DNA of 64,000 bases from an uncultured Carboxylicivirga sp. (GCA_947503525.1 CANNEA010000004.1:248001-312000), one strand, 5' to 3'. Counted from the first letter of the stretch, positions 1-10,129 are shown. The notes: generated from the sequence alone by a model not told the origin. Numbers and translations are program-made.

Positions 1-226
1 CTTCCTGGCAATAAGCATTTTCAAAAACTAATCCGTTTGCGGCCAATTTATCAATGTTTGGAGAAATGGCTATTTCGGAACCATAACATCCTAATTCAGG
101 ACGAAGATCATCAACAGCAATAAAAAGAATATTAGGCTTTCGCTTTTCCTTATGCTCATCTGATTTATGTATTTTGCAACTTGTTGCCAGTATAATTAAA
201 ACCAACACCCCTATTAAATACTTCAT
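1..226 (-). CDS. Sulfatase, S1 family, N-terminal part (truncated by window edge)
   Basis: The first 75 residues of a sulfatase whose remainder lies beyond the left edge. The ATG is at 226-224. A short hydrophobic segment ends in ATSC, a lipobox, so the protein is probably a lipoprotein. It is followed by the family signature [19 protein letters not shown], whose Asp pair supplies calcium ligands. This block and the next thirty residues closely match the sulfatase at 15153-16844 (iduronate-2-sulfatase-like, probably S1_7), so the two are paralogues. The CxPSR formylglycine motif would come just after the cut and cannot be seen. It starts 40 bases after the GH16 gene stops and could be co-transcribed with it. 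Confidence 0.9.
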   Translation of the reverse strand, partial: MKYLIGVLVLIILATSCKIHKSDEHKEKRKPNILFIAVDDLRPELGCYGSEIAISPNIDKLAANGLVFENAYCQE

Positions 227-266
227 AATATTTCGATATTAAATCGTACCACCTTAATACTGAGTT

Positions 267-1784
267 TTAAGAATTGATTGTAGAGCATTTTATAAACTTC
301 AAAACTTTATGCCCTCTGTCGGATTCAAAGCTTAAAAAATAAACGCCATCAATTAAAGACGCTATAGTAAGCGTATACTGTTCCGACATAGGGGAAACCT
401 CATTTTTGTAATGTACCGATCCGCGAGTATCAAATATGGACAAGCTTCCGGCCAAGCCCTCAAAACCTTCTATTGTAATACTTGTAGATGCCGGATTTGG
501 GTATAACTTTAGAGTAGGTAAAAACTCATCATCAATTCCAACATCCTGCTTTACAATTTTGATCTCTTTTAACGGTTCATCCAGGTAAACATCACTATCA
601 TCTTTTGTTGTCCTAAAAACAGGAATAATCTCATAATAATGCCCTTCAGTTAATTCATCAGACGGTACCAAATTGGAAATATCAAACTCTACTTTAGCTT
701 GACCGGCCTGCATACCAACTGTGTTTGCATCTGTTGCCGCCCATTGCTTTTGAATTACGCCTTCAGCATTCTTTTCAACCAAAGTAACCTTTACACCACC
801 CCAACTCTCCGCCGAAACCAAATGTCCTGTTCCGGCATCGTAATACAGATCAAAAATAAAAGGCTTTGTAACAGGAAATTCATTGCTAGTATAAGTTTCA
901 CGATCAACTATTATCTGTGGTGGAGCTTCCCAAACACGCACATAATCGCAAAACATCTCAGTTGGAAAACCAGGTTCAGGGCTTGATTCCGGAAATGGCA
1001 TTACCGTTCTAACCCCATCAATATATTTCTCATATGGCGTTCGTAAACCCATCGAAACGGTTACGTGCATAGGCAAATGCCAGTAATGGTTTTTCTTTGC
1101 TCCACGTTGCACACCATCAACATACCAAAAAATTGAATCTGGTCTGTTCAAAACTCCATATGTATGATACTCATCTCTTGGATCCCATGGTGCATCCCAT
1201 GAGTTATGACAGAGTTCAGTATCTCCCTGCCCGGGACGTTTCCATGTTAATACTCCATTTTCAAGTATTCGGGTATGTAAGTTCATTTCAAGGCGTTGAT
1301 AGTTATTTGGGATTTGAAAAATCTCAATAACATCAATCTCGCAATATTTTACACCACCTTCTTCTGTAGGATCGGGTTGTCCTACACTATAGATCCAAAA
1401 AGCCGGACATGTTCCTTGCCCCTTTTCACTTGCTTTAATTCGTGTTTCAAAATATCCATAAGTTATTTCATCACTTATCTGTGCAATTCCTGAAGTAAAG
1501 TAGAATTTCTTATCAGCACCAGCCACCTTACGCGTATGCTCCTTTTGTTGCATTCGTATTATCAAATCCGTTTCCGAAGTGTAGGCATTTTCAGGTTCCC
1601 ACGACCAAGTACCCCAATCTCGCACATCGGTGTTCCATTTAGATGAATTTAATGTTCCACTATTAAATTCATCAGAATACTCAGGCTTTAAATCCCATTT
1701 CATATCCTGATGTGATACCGGTTTTTGAGCAAATAATGATATGCTTGAAACGATAAACAGAGCTACGATCAATATCCTTCCCAT
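267..1784 (-). CDS. cgkA: GH16 endo-hydrolase, kappa-carrageenase-like, with T9SS sorting domain
   Basis: Probable secreted kappa-carrageenase cutting beta-1,4 bonds. Residues 1-20 are a signal peptide. The catalytic domain spans about 30-290 and holds the GH16 motif CEIDVIE, with E149 as nucleophile, D151, and E154 as acid/base. Segments TCPAFWIYS, WKRP, APWDP, WYVDGV and DYVRVWE resemble known kappa-carrageenases as I remember them; I could not align them. A linker of about 130 residues follows, then a type IX secretion C-terminal domain beginning LKLYPNP, so the enzyme is exported or surface-anchored. It lies downstream of SusCD cassette 1, separated by a hairpin at 1869-1899. Subfamily is inferred; a related beta-galactanase (porphyranase or furcellaran-type) remains possible. 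Confidence 0.85.
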   Translation of the reverse strand: MGRILIVALFIVSSISLFAQKPVSHQDMKWDLKPEYSDEFNSGTLNSSKWNTDVRDWGTWSWEPENAYTSETDLIIRMQQKEHTRKVAGADKKFYFTSGIAQISDEITYGYFETRIKASEKGQGTCPAFWIYSVGQPDPTEEGGVKYCEIDVIEIFQIPNNYQRLEMNLHTRILENGVLTWKRPGQGDTELCHNSWDAPWDPRDEYHTYGVLNRPDSIFWYVDGVQRGAKKNHYWHLPMHVTVSMGLRTPYEKYIDGVRTVMPFPESSPEPGFPTEMFCDYVRVWEAPPQIIVDRETYTSNEFPVTKPFIFDLYYDAGTGHLVSAESWGGVKVTLVEKNAEGVIQKQWAATDANTVGMQAGQAKVEFDISNLVPSDELTEGHYYEIIPVFRTTKDDSDVYLDEPLKEIKIVKQDVGIDDEFLPTLKLYPNPASTSITIEGFEGLAGSLSIFDTRGSVHYKNEVSPMSEQYTLTIASLIDGVYFLSFESDRGHKVLKFIKCSTINS

Positions 1785-1829
1785 GTTTTCCTTCTTTAAT
1801 GTTTTAATTTTTCAGCCTAACCTGACCAA

Positions 1830-1837
1830 CAAATAAA
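1830..1837 (-). promoter_or_regulatory. Possible -7 box for GH16 gene
   Basis: On the minus strand this reads TTTATTTG, one base from the Bacteroidota -7 consensus TAnnTTTG and identical to the box at 22681-22688. It lies between the hairpin after cassette 1 and the GH16 start, so GH16 may have its own promoter. No convincing -33 element is seen. Confidence 0.3.
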
Positions 1838-1868
1838 AGAATGATAGTCAGTTACAGAGATTCACACT

Positions 1869-1899
1869 AATTCCTTCTTGCCATAAGCAAGAAGGAATT
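1869..1899 (-). terminator. Hairpin after SusCD cassette 1
   Basis: A perfect 13-bp inverted repeat (1869-1881 with 1887-1899) around a 5-base loop, just after the stop codon at 1910. On the minus strand the stem is not followed by a real T-run, so it may be a partial terminator or an mRNA 3'-end-protecting hairpin between cassette 1 and GH16. Confidence 0.6.
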
Positions 1900-1909
1900 T
1901 GCTAAATTG

Positions 1910-3661
1910 TTATGGGCGTGTACCTGCATCAACTTTTCTTAATTCAAAATCATCAAGATAAAATGTTTGTTGACCTGATACACCAGTATTGTTAACTGCT
2001 TCTACATAGTATGAATAGCGTGTTTTATCCAAACTGTTATAGTCAACAGGGAAATTGACAATTTTTTTAATTGTCACCCATTCACCTCGTTTAACACTTT
2101 CAATATCCCAAAGAATATTAACATCAACCGCCCATGAAGTAGATTTACGAGCGATATCAGTACGTAATACCTTAATATCAGAGCCTTCTTCGATGTAAAT
2201 TTTATGGCTTACTTCAAAAGCACCAGCTTCAATATCCACATTATCGCCAAAGTTCATTCCAAACAATCTCCACTTGGCATTGATATCACCATTATACATC
2301 ATACTGGCATCACCTTCATTAGCTATCACAATGGTTCGTGACCATTCCGGAGCATTGGCATCCTGAGCTCCAACCCAATATCCAGGACAGTAAGCTGCAT
2401 TTAAACCGGCACCCGTTCCTTCAAATCCTGCCCAATCCTTCTTAGAAGCTAATACATCTTCGCCACCAGAAGGTATGCCCACAAGTTTAGCATCAAATGA
2501 TTGGAAAGAACGTTCATCGACTGATTCAATACTAGTTCCTGTTGCATCAAAACTAACTGTAATCTCATCATCACCATAAATTGATGCAGCCAAACTCAGG
2601 TTTATTCGTGTTAAATTAATCGGATCAACTGTTACTTCATTTACTCCAATAGTTTGGTTATAGCCAGTTCTTGCATTTTTAACCTGCACATTAAATCCAC
2701 TTTCCGGTGCATCACCTAATGATTTAACTTCACCACTTACATTAAATGCAATCGATGTTTCACTTGTCCAAACTGCTCCATCAGCATAGGTAAAAGGTTG
2801 CGAAGAACTCACTACTTCGAGCCTTAATGGTATAGCCTTTTGAGCCCTACCAGCAGGTATACCAGTTACATTACGTTCTGTTAGCACATTACCCAATCCG
2901 GTAGTTTTATAACCATACACATTAAAATAAGCAATTGCTACAGAATCATTGCTTGTCATAGGTTCACTATGGTTTCTAATAGTCCAAATACGTGAATTCG
3001 GCTTAACTAAGTCAATATCTATTTCATCAGTTAAATCAATGAACATTAAGCGTTCTCCAACTTCCACATCAATCGCTTTCCAATTATCGGATATCGAATC
3101 AATCTCCTCATCAGCCGCTATCTCAAGCTCAACAGTTCCCGGAACTAAGGTACCATCAGGGTTTTCAATCACTCTACATATCCTATATGCAGGTTTTGTA
3201 GGCCCATAAACATCTACTGTAAATGTGGTATCAATTACCCAAATACCATTTTCTTTATAGGCATATCTTGGACGAACACCATTATAAGCAACTGAATCCG
3301 AGAAAGTATTCTTCAACCGAACTGATTTACGTCCGGACTCCATAAACAATACATTTATAGCAGGATCTGTTGTAACTAAACCTCTGTTTTCATCTATCCA
3401 GTACTCTAAACTATCACCTTGCTTAAAACCTTTTTTAAGAAAGTAGCTTCCGTTTTCAATTATCCATTGATGACTTAAAGGGTTTTGCGAGGCATCAATA
3501 AAACCCATCATTTCGCCCTCTGATACCGTGTACTCAGTTAAAGTTGGCATACTGGTATACCATGTTACATCTGATACCGGAAACGGCTGCTTATATTCAT
3601 CCTCACAGGCAAACAAGGTAACCAAAACAAGGACTAGTATGTATATATTAAATTTCTTCAT
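1910..3661 (-). CDS. Surface glycan-binding lipoprotein, cassette 1 (SGBP/SusE-F position)
   Basis: 583-residue lipoprotein with lipobox LFAC (C19) and no catalytic motif that I recognise. It occupies the usual position of a surface glycan-binding protein, 18 bases after the SusD stop. Its N-terminal half (PKD-like beta domains) resembles that of the protein at 45001-46656. Its C-terminal 170 residues, from GFEGTGAG onward, nearly repeat those of 24472-25908, including motifs YIEEGSD, RGEWVTIK and TFYLDD, and all three proteins end in RP. The C-terminal part looks like a carbohydrate-binding beta-sandwich. The likely role is capture of oligosaccharides for the SusC partner. Ligand specificity is unknown. 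Confidence 0.8.
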   Translation of the reverse strand: MKKFNIYILVLVLVTLFACEDEYKQPFPVSDVTWYTSMPTLTEYTVSEGEMMGFIDASQNPLSHQWIIENGSYFLKKGFKQGDSLEYWIDENRGLVTTDPAINVLFMESGRKSVRLKNTFSDSVAYNGVRPRYAYKENGIWVIDTTFTVDVYGPTKPAYRICRVIENPDGTLVPGTVELEIAADEEIDSISDNWKAIDVEVGERLMFIDLTDEIDIDLVKPNSRIWTIRNHSEPMTSNDSVAIAYFNVYGYKTTGLGNVLTERNVTGIPAGRAQKAIPLRLEVVSSSQPFTYADGAVWTSETSIAFNVSGEVKSLGDAPESGFNVQVKNARTGYNQTIGVNEVTVDPINLTRINLSLAASIYGDDEITVSFDATGTSIESVDERSFQSFDAKLVGIPSGGEDVLASKKDWAGFEGTGAGLNAAYCPGYWVGAQDANAPEWSRTIVIANEGDASMMYNGDINAKWRLFGMNFGDNVDIEAGAFEVSHKIYIEEGSDIKVLRTDIARKSTSWAVDVNILWDIESVKRGEWVTIKKIVNFPVDYNSLDKTRYSYYVEAVNNTGVSGQQTFYLDDFELRKVDAGTRP

Positions 3662-3679
3662 CTCTTCTTTTTTTATAGG

Positions 3680-5488
3680 TTACAATTCACTGTTATCCAC
3701 TTCTTCAACAGATGGTATTGGAAGCCACGCGTGTTTGTTGTAATCGAAATTCGCTGCTGCCTGTTCAAAATCTTTCATCATCACAGCTGCAGGATCGGTA
3801 GCATCATAAGTATCTGTAATAGTGCTGAATTGTTTATTTCGATTGGCATTCTCACCTTGTGTAACAAAGTAATTAGCCGAATACCAGGTTTGTGCAGCTC
3901 GCTTTTCAAAATTTGATTGAAGCTTACCCCAACGACGCAAATCGAACCAACGAATACTATGTCCTTCAATAGATGTTTCCAGTGGTTTTTCTACTTCCTG
4001 AAGACGTTCTAATAATGTAGACTGGTTATAGGCTACTTCATTATAGCTATAACTAATATCGCCATTACTTAAACCAATTAATTCTAATCCCCAGCGCTTA
4101 CGTACCATATTAATGGCGTTTAAAGCATCGTCCAATCGATTTTCATAGATATAGCATTCTGCTAACATCATATATACGTCGCCCAAACGATTAACTGTTA
4201 TATGCTTACCCGATAATTGCTTTCCTCCCGGTAAATCCTTTTCATCTTCCAAAATATCATGATTGATATGATGCTTAAAACGAGAAAAACCGTTTTGAGT
4301 ACGTTTATCATTGCTAGGCAATGGTATTCGATTATGAGCTAAGCCATTATAGTATGCCGTATATTCATCCTGAACCAAAGCAATCATTGCAGATGCTCTT
4401 CTTGAAACAGGACGCCAAACCTTCTCTGTTTCACCGGTGGTTTCATTTATGACTTTATCCACCTGATTATCTTCTACCTGAAGACTATCAATGGTTTCAT
4501 TTAAATAGGCATGCGTAATCCATAATGAAGGAAATACATTATTAGCATTAGAACCACGTCCATCAAAAGCAAAAGCCAAACGGTTTGTCATTCTATCCTC
4601 ATCCCAATTTCCATATTCTGAATTAAATACCGATGAAAAAGCAATCTCAAAAATTGATTCCTCATTCATGGCTCCTGCAGTTGTAAAGAGTTTTTCTAAA
4701 TCTTTTACTAATTCATACTGACCATTATTAATTACATACTCAAACTTAACACGAGCAGAATCAATTTGTGCTAAATCAACATTACCTGGATCTGGTAAAG
4801 TAGCTTCGTATAAATAGCTCGTACCTAACAAAGTTGCTGCGGCTCCTTTTGTTGCTCGTCCCCGATCTCCCGCCTCAGGATAAACATCGGGTAAATTATC
4901 GAATGCGAACTGAAGGTCATTACGAAAAAACTCAATCACTTCAGCTGAAGGTGACAATTTTTTCATAAAATCCTCATATTCTCCAGGAACCTTATCCTTA
5001 ATAATGATGTTACCTTCGTTGTATGTAGAATGTAAATAAAAGTGGTATAATCCTCTTAGGAAACGAGCCTGAGCCATTTGAATATCCCAAGCTTCCTGAT
5101 TATTAACATCCTTCATATTCTTCAAACCATCAATTACTTGATTTGCCCGAAAGATGCCCATATATAATATTTCCCACTTCTGAGTTACAACAGAGTTAGA
5201 ATTATGGTAGTTATGCGTGTACCAAACAGCTCCTTCACCCGAATAAGTAGGTCTTCCAAAACCTGGCGTTGCCATGTCAGAACGTGGAGCCTCTTCGCGT
5301 ATATTTAGGGCAAAATCACTCAATAAAGTCGCATAGGCTGCTGTTAGAGTTGAATTGGTCTGATTTAGATTTTGCCAGTAACTATCCTTATCTGACATAT
5401 TCGGGTTAGCTTCTTCCAACCAGTCGGTGCATGAATTGAATGCCACAATAGCAAGCAATGCAATGTATATTAATATATTTCGTCTCAT
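3680..5488 (-). CDS. susD: SusD/RagB family outer-membrane lipoprotein, cassette 1
   Basis: 602-residue SusD homologue: the lipobox ends at C20 (FNSC), followed by the typical DWLEEANPN start of mature SusD proteins. Family landmarks are FLRGLYHFYLHSTYNEG in the helical TPR region, DVYMMLAECYIYENR, and the C-terminal block with IEGHSIRWFDLRRWG. It caps the TonB-dependent channel encoded 8 bases upstream (5497-8610) and binds glycan at the cell surface. The closest relative in the window is the SusD at 46698-48440, which shares most of these blocks, indicating that the cassettes duplicated as units. Start chosen for the good lipoprotein signal. Confidence 0.95.
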   Translation of the reverse strand: MRRNILIYIALLAIVAFNSCTDWLEEANPNMSDKDSYWQNLNQTNSTLTAAYATLLSDFALNIREEAPRSDMATPGFGRPTYSGEGAVWYTHNYHNSNSVVTQKWEILYMGIFRANQVIDGLKNMKDVNNQEAWDIQMAQARFLRGLYHFYLHSTYNEGNIIIKDKVPGEYEDFMKKLSPSAEVIEFFRNDLQFAFDNLPDVYPEAGDRGRATKGAAATLLGTSYLYEATLPDPGNVDLAQIDSARVKFEYVINNGQYELVKDLEKLFTTAGAMNEESIFEIAFSSVFNSEYGNWDEDRMTNRLAFAFDGRGSNANNVFPSLWITHAYLNETIDSLQVEDNQVDKVINETTGETEKVWRPVSRRASAMIALVQDEYTAYYNGLAHNRIPLPSNDKRTQNGFSRFKHHINHDILEDEKDLPGGKQLSGKHITVNRLGDVYMMLAECYIYENRLDDALNAINMVRKRWGLELIGLSNGDISYSYNEVAYNQSTLLERLQEVEKPLETSIEGHSIRWFDLRRWGKLQSNFEKRAAQTWYSANYFVTQGENANRNKQFSTITDTYDATDPAAVMMKDFEQAAANFDYNKHAWLPIPSVEEVDNSEL

Positions 5489-5496
5489 GTCGTCAA

Positions 5497-8400
5497 TTAA
5501 AAGTTCAGATTAACACCAAATGAATAAAGCGATGTAACAGGGTAGTTACCTTTATCTAATCCTCGATTAGTAACATTACCTCCTACCTCAGGATCAAATC
5601 CTTCATAATTCGTAAAAGTCAATGGATTTTGAGCAGTCAAATAAAATCTACATTTACTTATCCTCGCCTTTTCAGTCCATAATTTTGGAAGCGTATAACC
5701 TAATGTTAGGTTGCGAATTCGTAAATAGCTACCATCTTCTACCCATAAATCGGTATTACCATAAAAGTTGGTATGGTGGTTCGGTTCTCCTCGATAGGAC
5801 GGTATGGTTGATGCTGTATTTTTAGGTGACCATTGCGAAACCATATCTCTATGTCGATTCCAGGCATATGCCGTAGCTTTGGCTCCATTCATTATTTCAT
5901 GGCCAAGAGCGGCATATAATTGCATTGAAAAATCAAGATTTTTGTAGCTTATATTAGTATTAAATCCAATTTCAAACTCAGGTAAACCACTACCTGAATA
6001 GACACGATCTTTATTGGTTATCTCACCATCACCATCCGAATCTACATACATCAAATCTCCCATTTGAGCTGTACCTTCCACTTTTTTATATTCTTCTAAC
6101 TTCTCTGGTGTATCAACTACTCCATTTGTTGGAAACAAGAAAAATGAACCGATTTCATATCCTTCAGCTAATACTGTAACTTGACTTTGACGTGTTCGAC
6201 CAGCTATTAAACCATTATCATTTAAGAATGTAAATCCTTCCAGACCTTTCACCTCAGTCACCTTGTTTTCATTGGTTGAGAAAGTTCCATTAAATTCCCA
6301 TTTTACCTGACCGGTCCTGGCTTTATATCCCAATGCTAACTCAATTCCTTTGTTGGTCATATTACCAACATTAAGAAATACCAATGAACTACCAGGCACA
6401 AACATATTTGTTGATGGCAAAGATCCATTTGATGCAGGTACCTGAATTGGCATTAACATATCACGTTTAGTGGTTTCATAATATTCTGCGGCCAATGTTA
6501 TTTTGTTATTTAATAAGGCTAAATCAATTCCAATATTACTTTGGATTGAAGTTTCCCACTTTACGTTAGCATTGGCATAACTGGTTTGTGCACTACCAAA
6601 GGCCTGATCGCCTCCAAAAATATAATCACTACCATTGATAATACCTGCTGAGAATGAATATGGTGAGAAGTTTTGGTTACCTACTTCACCATAACTGGCC
6701 CGAAGCTTAACATTATTAATCACTGATTTTAATCCTGAAAAGAAAGCTTCATCGTGCATATTCCATGCAACCGATGCTGAAGGGAAAGTTCCCCATCGAT
6801 TACTTTCTGCAAATTTTGAAGAACCATCGTGACGTAAGGAAGCACTTAATAAATATTTGCTTTTATAGTTATACTGAACACGACCAATAAAACCAATTAA
6901 CTTATTATGATAATCGTTACCCAGTGAAGTTGCCAGTGGATTAGCCACAGCACCATCAATTACATTAATGTTATTATTGGTAACTCCATCTTTTCGTGCT
7001 CTAAAACTTTCGTATTTGTATTGCTCAATAGACTGTCCGCCATAGAGCGTTATATTATGTTGCTTAATTCGTTTCCGATAGGTAAGCCCCCAGTTAAAGT
7101 TGGTTGATCTGCTGTGTGCAGCAGTATTTTCAACAAAGCTATCACGAATTGGATCACTGGTTAAATCACCTTCGGCGTCATAAACCTCTTGAAAAGGACT
7201 AAATTGATGACTGTAATCATTGGAGCCTCGAACCGCCATTCGACCGTTAACAGTAAGCCCTTTAAGTAATTGATAATTAACATTAAAATTAGCAAAACCT
7301 ATGGTACGAGCTGTTGTATTCGTATTTTTAAAACTGGACAATACCCAGTTTACGTTTTGTGCTTCATGATCACCGGTGGCATAAATTGGTCCATTACTGG
7401 CAAAATCCAGTTCCTGATTGGTTGGATGATACTTAATGGATTGAGTAATAATACCACCTGGAGATCGTGCTATATCTTCAAAAGTCACACCTACATTCGC
7501 GTTAATACTGATCTTATTATGCTTATAAGTAGTGTTGATACGTGTATTCAATCGCTCAAAATCAGAATTGATTACAACGCCTTCCTGATTAAAGTATCCA
7601 ACAGTTACGTTGTATGATATATCTTTCGAACCACCTGACAAATTTAAGTTATAATCCTGAACCGGTGCAAAATCTCTAAAAACAGCATCACTCAACTGCG
7701 TGTTATTTTGGAAAAAATATGGTGAACGTAACATGGCTAATCGTGATTCATCATCCATTGTGCCGTAGCGACTATTCATTTCCATAATATCGGCATACAC
7801 TTGTTCTGTAGAATTCATTAAAGGTGTTCCTGATCGAATATCCTGTAAACCATAACTACCATTCAAAGCCACACGCATTTTTCCCTCTTTACCCTGTTTA
7901 GTGGTAATCAATATTACACCTGCAGCACCTCTTGTTCCATAAATAGCACATGATGCAGCATCTTTTAGAATATCTATGGTTTCAATTTCGTTAGTACTTA
8001 AACGCGGATCGCCCTCCATTGGCACACCATCTACAACATATAATGGCGTATTACTGCCATCAATAGAACTTACACCACGAATAAGAATGTTAGATGCTTC
8101 ACCAGGTTGACCTGAATTGGCTGTAACGTTAACTCCAGCCACTAAACCTTGCAAAGCATTTCCAAGATCAGAGGTTACTGTTCGTGTAATTGCTTCAGAT
8201 TTAACCTGTGCAACAGCTCCTGTCAATTCCTTTTTCTTAACCGTACCATAACCGATTGCGACGACCTCATCAAGACCAATCACATCAGCTTTCATAACCA
8301 CATTAATAAGGCCTTTATCAATTTCAACTTCCTGATCAGCCATTCCGATAAAACTAAATTGAAGAACCTGGCCTAACTTAGCTTGAATGGAATAATTACC

Positions 8401-8610
8401 ATTTAAATCTGTTATCGTGCCATTTGTCGTTCCTTTAACCACAACACTCACTCCAGGTATTGGTAATCCATCCTCTGACGATTTAACCACCCCCATCACC
8501 GTATTTGTTTGAGCCATTGTTGCTAAACTAAAAAGGAAAAGTATCCCCAAAGCGACTAGCAACGGCCTACTTAAATACGTTTTTAATAAATACTTACTTT
8601 TGTATTTCAT
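5497..8610 (-). CDS. susC: SusC/RagA TonB-dependent outer-membrane transporter, cassette 1
   Basis: 1037-residue TonB-dependent receptor that imports oligosaccharides. Signal peptide about 1-33; carboxypeptidase-D regulatory-like domain about 35-115 (GVVKSSEDGLPIPGVSV, ITDLNGNYSI); then the SusC signature DEVVAIGYGTVKKKELTGAV, a plug domain with NILIRGVSSIDGSNTPLYVVDG and DILKDAASCAIYGTRGAAGVILITTK, and a long beta-barrel ending in Phe as outer-membrane barrels do. There is no STN domain, so signalling through an anti-sigma factor is not expected. It is first gene of cassette 1 and is clearly paralogous to 48460-51546. Confidence 0.97.
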   Translation of the reverse strand: MKYKSKYLLKTYLSRPLLVALGILFLFSLATMAQTNTVMGVVKSSEDGLPIPGVSVVVKGTTNGTITDLNGNYSIQAKLGQVLQFSFIGMADQEVEIDKGLINVVMKADVIGLDEVVAIGYGTVKKKELTGAVAQVKSEAITRTVTSDLGNALQGLVAGVNVTANSGQPGEASNILIRGVSSIDGSNTPLYVVDGVPMEGDPRLSTNEIETIDILKDAASCAIYGTRGAAGVILITTKQGKEGKMRVALNGSYGLQDIRSGTPLMNSTEQVYADIMEMNSRYGTMDDESRLAMLRSPYFFQNNTQLSDAVFRDFAPVQDYNLNLSGGSKDISYNVTVGYFNQEGVVINSDFERLNTRINTTYKHNKISINANVGVTFEDIARSPGGIITQSIKYHPTNQELDFASNGPIYATGDHEAQNVNWVLSSFKNTNTTARTIGFANFNVNYQLLKGLTVNGRMAVRGSNDYSHQFSPFQEVYDAEGDLTSDPIRDSFVENTAAHSRSTNFNWGLTYRKRIKQHNITLYGGQSIEQYKYESFRARKDGVTNNNINVIDGAVANPLATSLGNDYHNKLIGFIGRVQYNYKSKYLLSASLRHDGSSKFAESNRWGTFPSASVAWNMHDEAFFSGLKSVINNVKLRASYGEVGNQNFSPYSFSAGIINGSDYIFGGDQAFGSAQTSYANANVKWETSIQSNIGIDLALLNNKITLAAEYYETTKRDMLMPIQVPASNGSLPSTNMFVPGSSLVFLNVGNMTNKGIELALGYKARTGQVKWEFNGTFSTNENKVTEVKGLEGFTFLNDNGLIAGRTRQSQVTVLAEGYEIGSFFLFPTNGVVDTPEKLEEYKKVEGTAQMGDLMYVDSDGDGEITNKDRVYSGSGLPEFEIGFNTNISYKNLDFSMQLYAALGHEIMNGAKATAYAWNRHRDMVSQWSPKNTASTIPSYRGEPNHHTNFYGNTDLWVEDGSYLRIRNLTLGYTLPKLWTEKARISKCRFYLTAQNPLTFTNYEGFDPEVGGNVTNRGLDKGNYPVTSLYSFGVNLNF

Positions 8611-8980
8611 AAACTAAAGGTTTATTAGTTAACTGTTATCTGATTTTTCATTTCAAAAAGTGGTTAATTTCCAATACTCATGCACTACCCACTTACGTCC
8701 ACTCTTTATTGGACTTTACAAATCTATCTTGAGGAACTAAAAAGCATGTATTTAAACATCAATTTAAATGTCTTCACAGATACATACATTATATCACCTT
8801 CATAAACATTCAATTACAAGAATTAACACTTTAGTTGATCATGCTTTTTAACACAATTAAATAATACAACTGAGCTTTTTTTCGACTATTATTTGAGCAT
8901 TGTATTTATCAAATACGGTGGTAATTCAAACAATAGGCAATGTTAATTTCAGTTAGATTGTATAGCGTTATAAGATGTTT
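8611..8980. other. Intergenic region before SusC cassette 1
   Basis: AT-rich non-coding stretch between the SusC start and the terminator of the gene at 9041. It holds the candidate -7 box above and a short perfect dyad, GTATTT-ATC-AAATAC, at 8902-8916. No ORF or RNA gene is recognised. Confidence 0.6.
8719..8726 (-). promoter_or_regulatory. Candidate -7 box for SusC cassette 1
   Basis: The minus strand reads TAGATTTG, a perfect TAnnTTTG box 109 bases before the SusC start. No -33 TTTG is seen at 19-21 bp, and the ATTTTACC half-sites found at other promoters in this window are absent here. Confidence 0.35.
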
Positions 8981-8990
8981 GAAGCTAAAA

Positions 8991-9019
8991 AAGCTGTTCA
9001 TTACAATAATGAACAGCTT
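8991..9019 (-). terminator. Rho-independent terminator after gene 9041-10129
   Basis: Perfect 12-bp stem (8991-9002 with 9008-9019), 5-base loop, followed on the minus strand by a T-run. It lies 21 bases after the stop codon and separates this gene from SusC cassette 1. Confidence 0.85.
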
Positions 9020-9040
9020 CCTCGAACTATAAATTGTGAA

Positions 9041-10129
9041 TTACTCTACAAGAATCTTTCTTATTGATGAAGATGACCCTTCTGTTACCTTTACAAAGTA
9101 AATACCCTTTGCAAGATCTGAAACCGGAATAGTAACCTGTCCGCTTACCTGGTTTACGGTTTTAACTTCACTTCCGGATACATTGAAAATGGAAATATTA
9201 CTAACATCTTCAATTACCACATTGACAACGGACTTAGCAGGATTTGGGTACAAACCAAAATTAAGTTCATTATTATTAATGCCCGTTACGGTTGCCGACC
9301 AAGCAAATGCAAAGTCATTGTCTTTATAAGTACTTGTATTAACTACATCACGTAAACGCAGACGAATAATTCCACCTGGATCAGCAATAAACGGATCGCC
9401 TGCTCCATTGGAAGCTAATGTTGTTGCTACACCTGTAAGTTCAAGGCTTGTTCCAATACCAATAGATTCAATTTTGTGGAATTGAGGCCATAAATAATTT
9501 GTCCCATTGATAGTAGCCTTATGCATTAGAATAATCTCATAAGTGTTACCATCATCAGGTACATCCACATTGATATTGTAATAAATATCACTTCCTATTT
9601 CAATATTCTCTCCACTATTAATAGTTACTCCATTGACATCACCGTATCGGTATTCAACACTATTTATAGCTAGAACAGTAACAGAGGATTCAACCCAATT
9701 AATTGAGAAATCAATAGCATCAGTCCATATAGCAGGTGCTACACCATTAACTCGCTGAGCCATTCTTAAAACTCCCGCTCCGGCATCCTGGCTACCCGTA
9801 AATGTAAAACTTCCAGAAAATTCAGTAATTGTATTTGATACGCTTTGCCAACCTGCAGCTCCCAGCCAACCTACTGGATTTTCGTCGCCATTCTTAGGAC
9901 CTAAGGGCCAAAAATCCAATTCATAGGTATTTCCATCATCAGGAATAGTAACCTGAGCCACATAATTAATAGTAGAACCAATAACGACGTCATCACCTTC
10001 AGTTAGTACATTACCATCAACTGAATAAGTAACGCTTGTGAACACGCTTGGGCCTTCTCCTGCAAATAGCTGTGAACTAAATGCACTAACTAAGGCAATT
10101 AATAATAATTTTAGTAAAGGTCTTTTCAT
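9041..10129 (-). CDS. Secreted protein with duplicated beta domain and T9SS sorting domain, unknown function
   Basis: 362 residues. Signal peptide 1-23 (ends LFAG). Two tandem copies of a roughly 120-residue domain follow (about 28-147 and 153-283); both carry GS-x-I-x-Y followed by VPDDGNTYE or IPDDGNTYE. The rest is a type IX sorting domain starting FGLYPNP. No catalytic motif is recognised; a carbohydrate-binding or adhesion role outside the cell is inferred from the PUL context. It is a single-gene unit with its own terminator at 8991-9019 and a TAAATAA-N11-TACGTAA element at 10205-10229 upstream. Confidence 0.75.
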   Translation of the reverse strand: MKRPLLKLLLIALVSAFSSQLFAGEGPSVFTSVTYSVDGNVLTEGDDVVIGSTINYVAQVTIPDDGNTYELDFWPLGPKNGDENPVGWLGAAGWQSVSNTITEFSGSFTFTGSQDAGAGVLRMAQRVNGVAPAIWTDAIDFSINWVESSVTVLAINSVEYRYGDVNGVTINSGENIEIGSDIYYNINVDVPDDGNTYEIILMHKATINGTNYLWPQFHKIESIGIGTSLELTGVATTLASNGAGDPFIADPGGIIRLRLRDVVNTSTYKDNDFAFAWSATVTGINNNELNFGLYPNPAKSVVNVVIEDVSNISIFNVSGSEVKTVNQVSGQVTIPVSDLAKGIYFVKVTEGSSSSIRKILVE

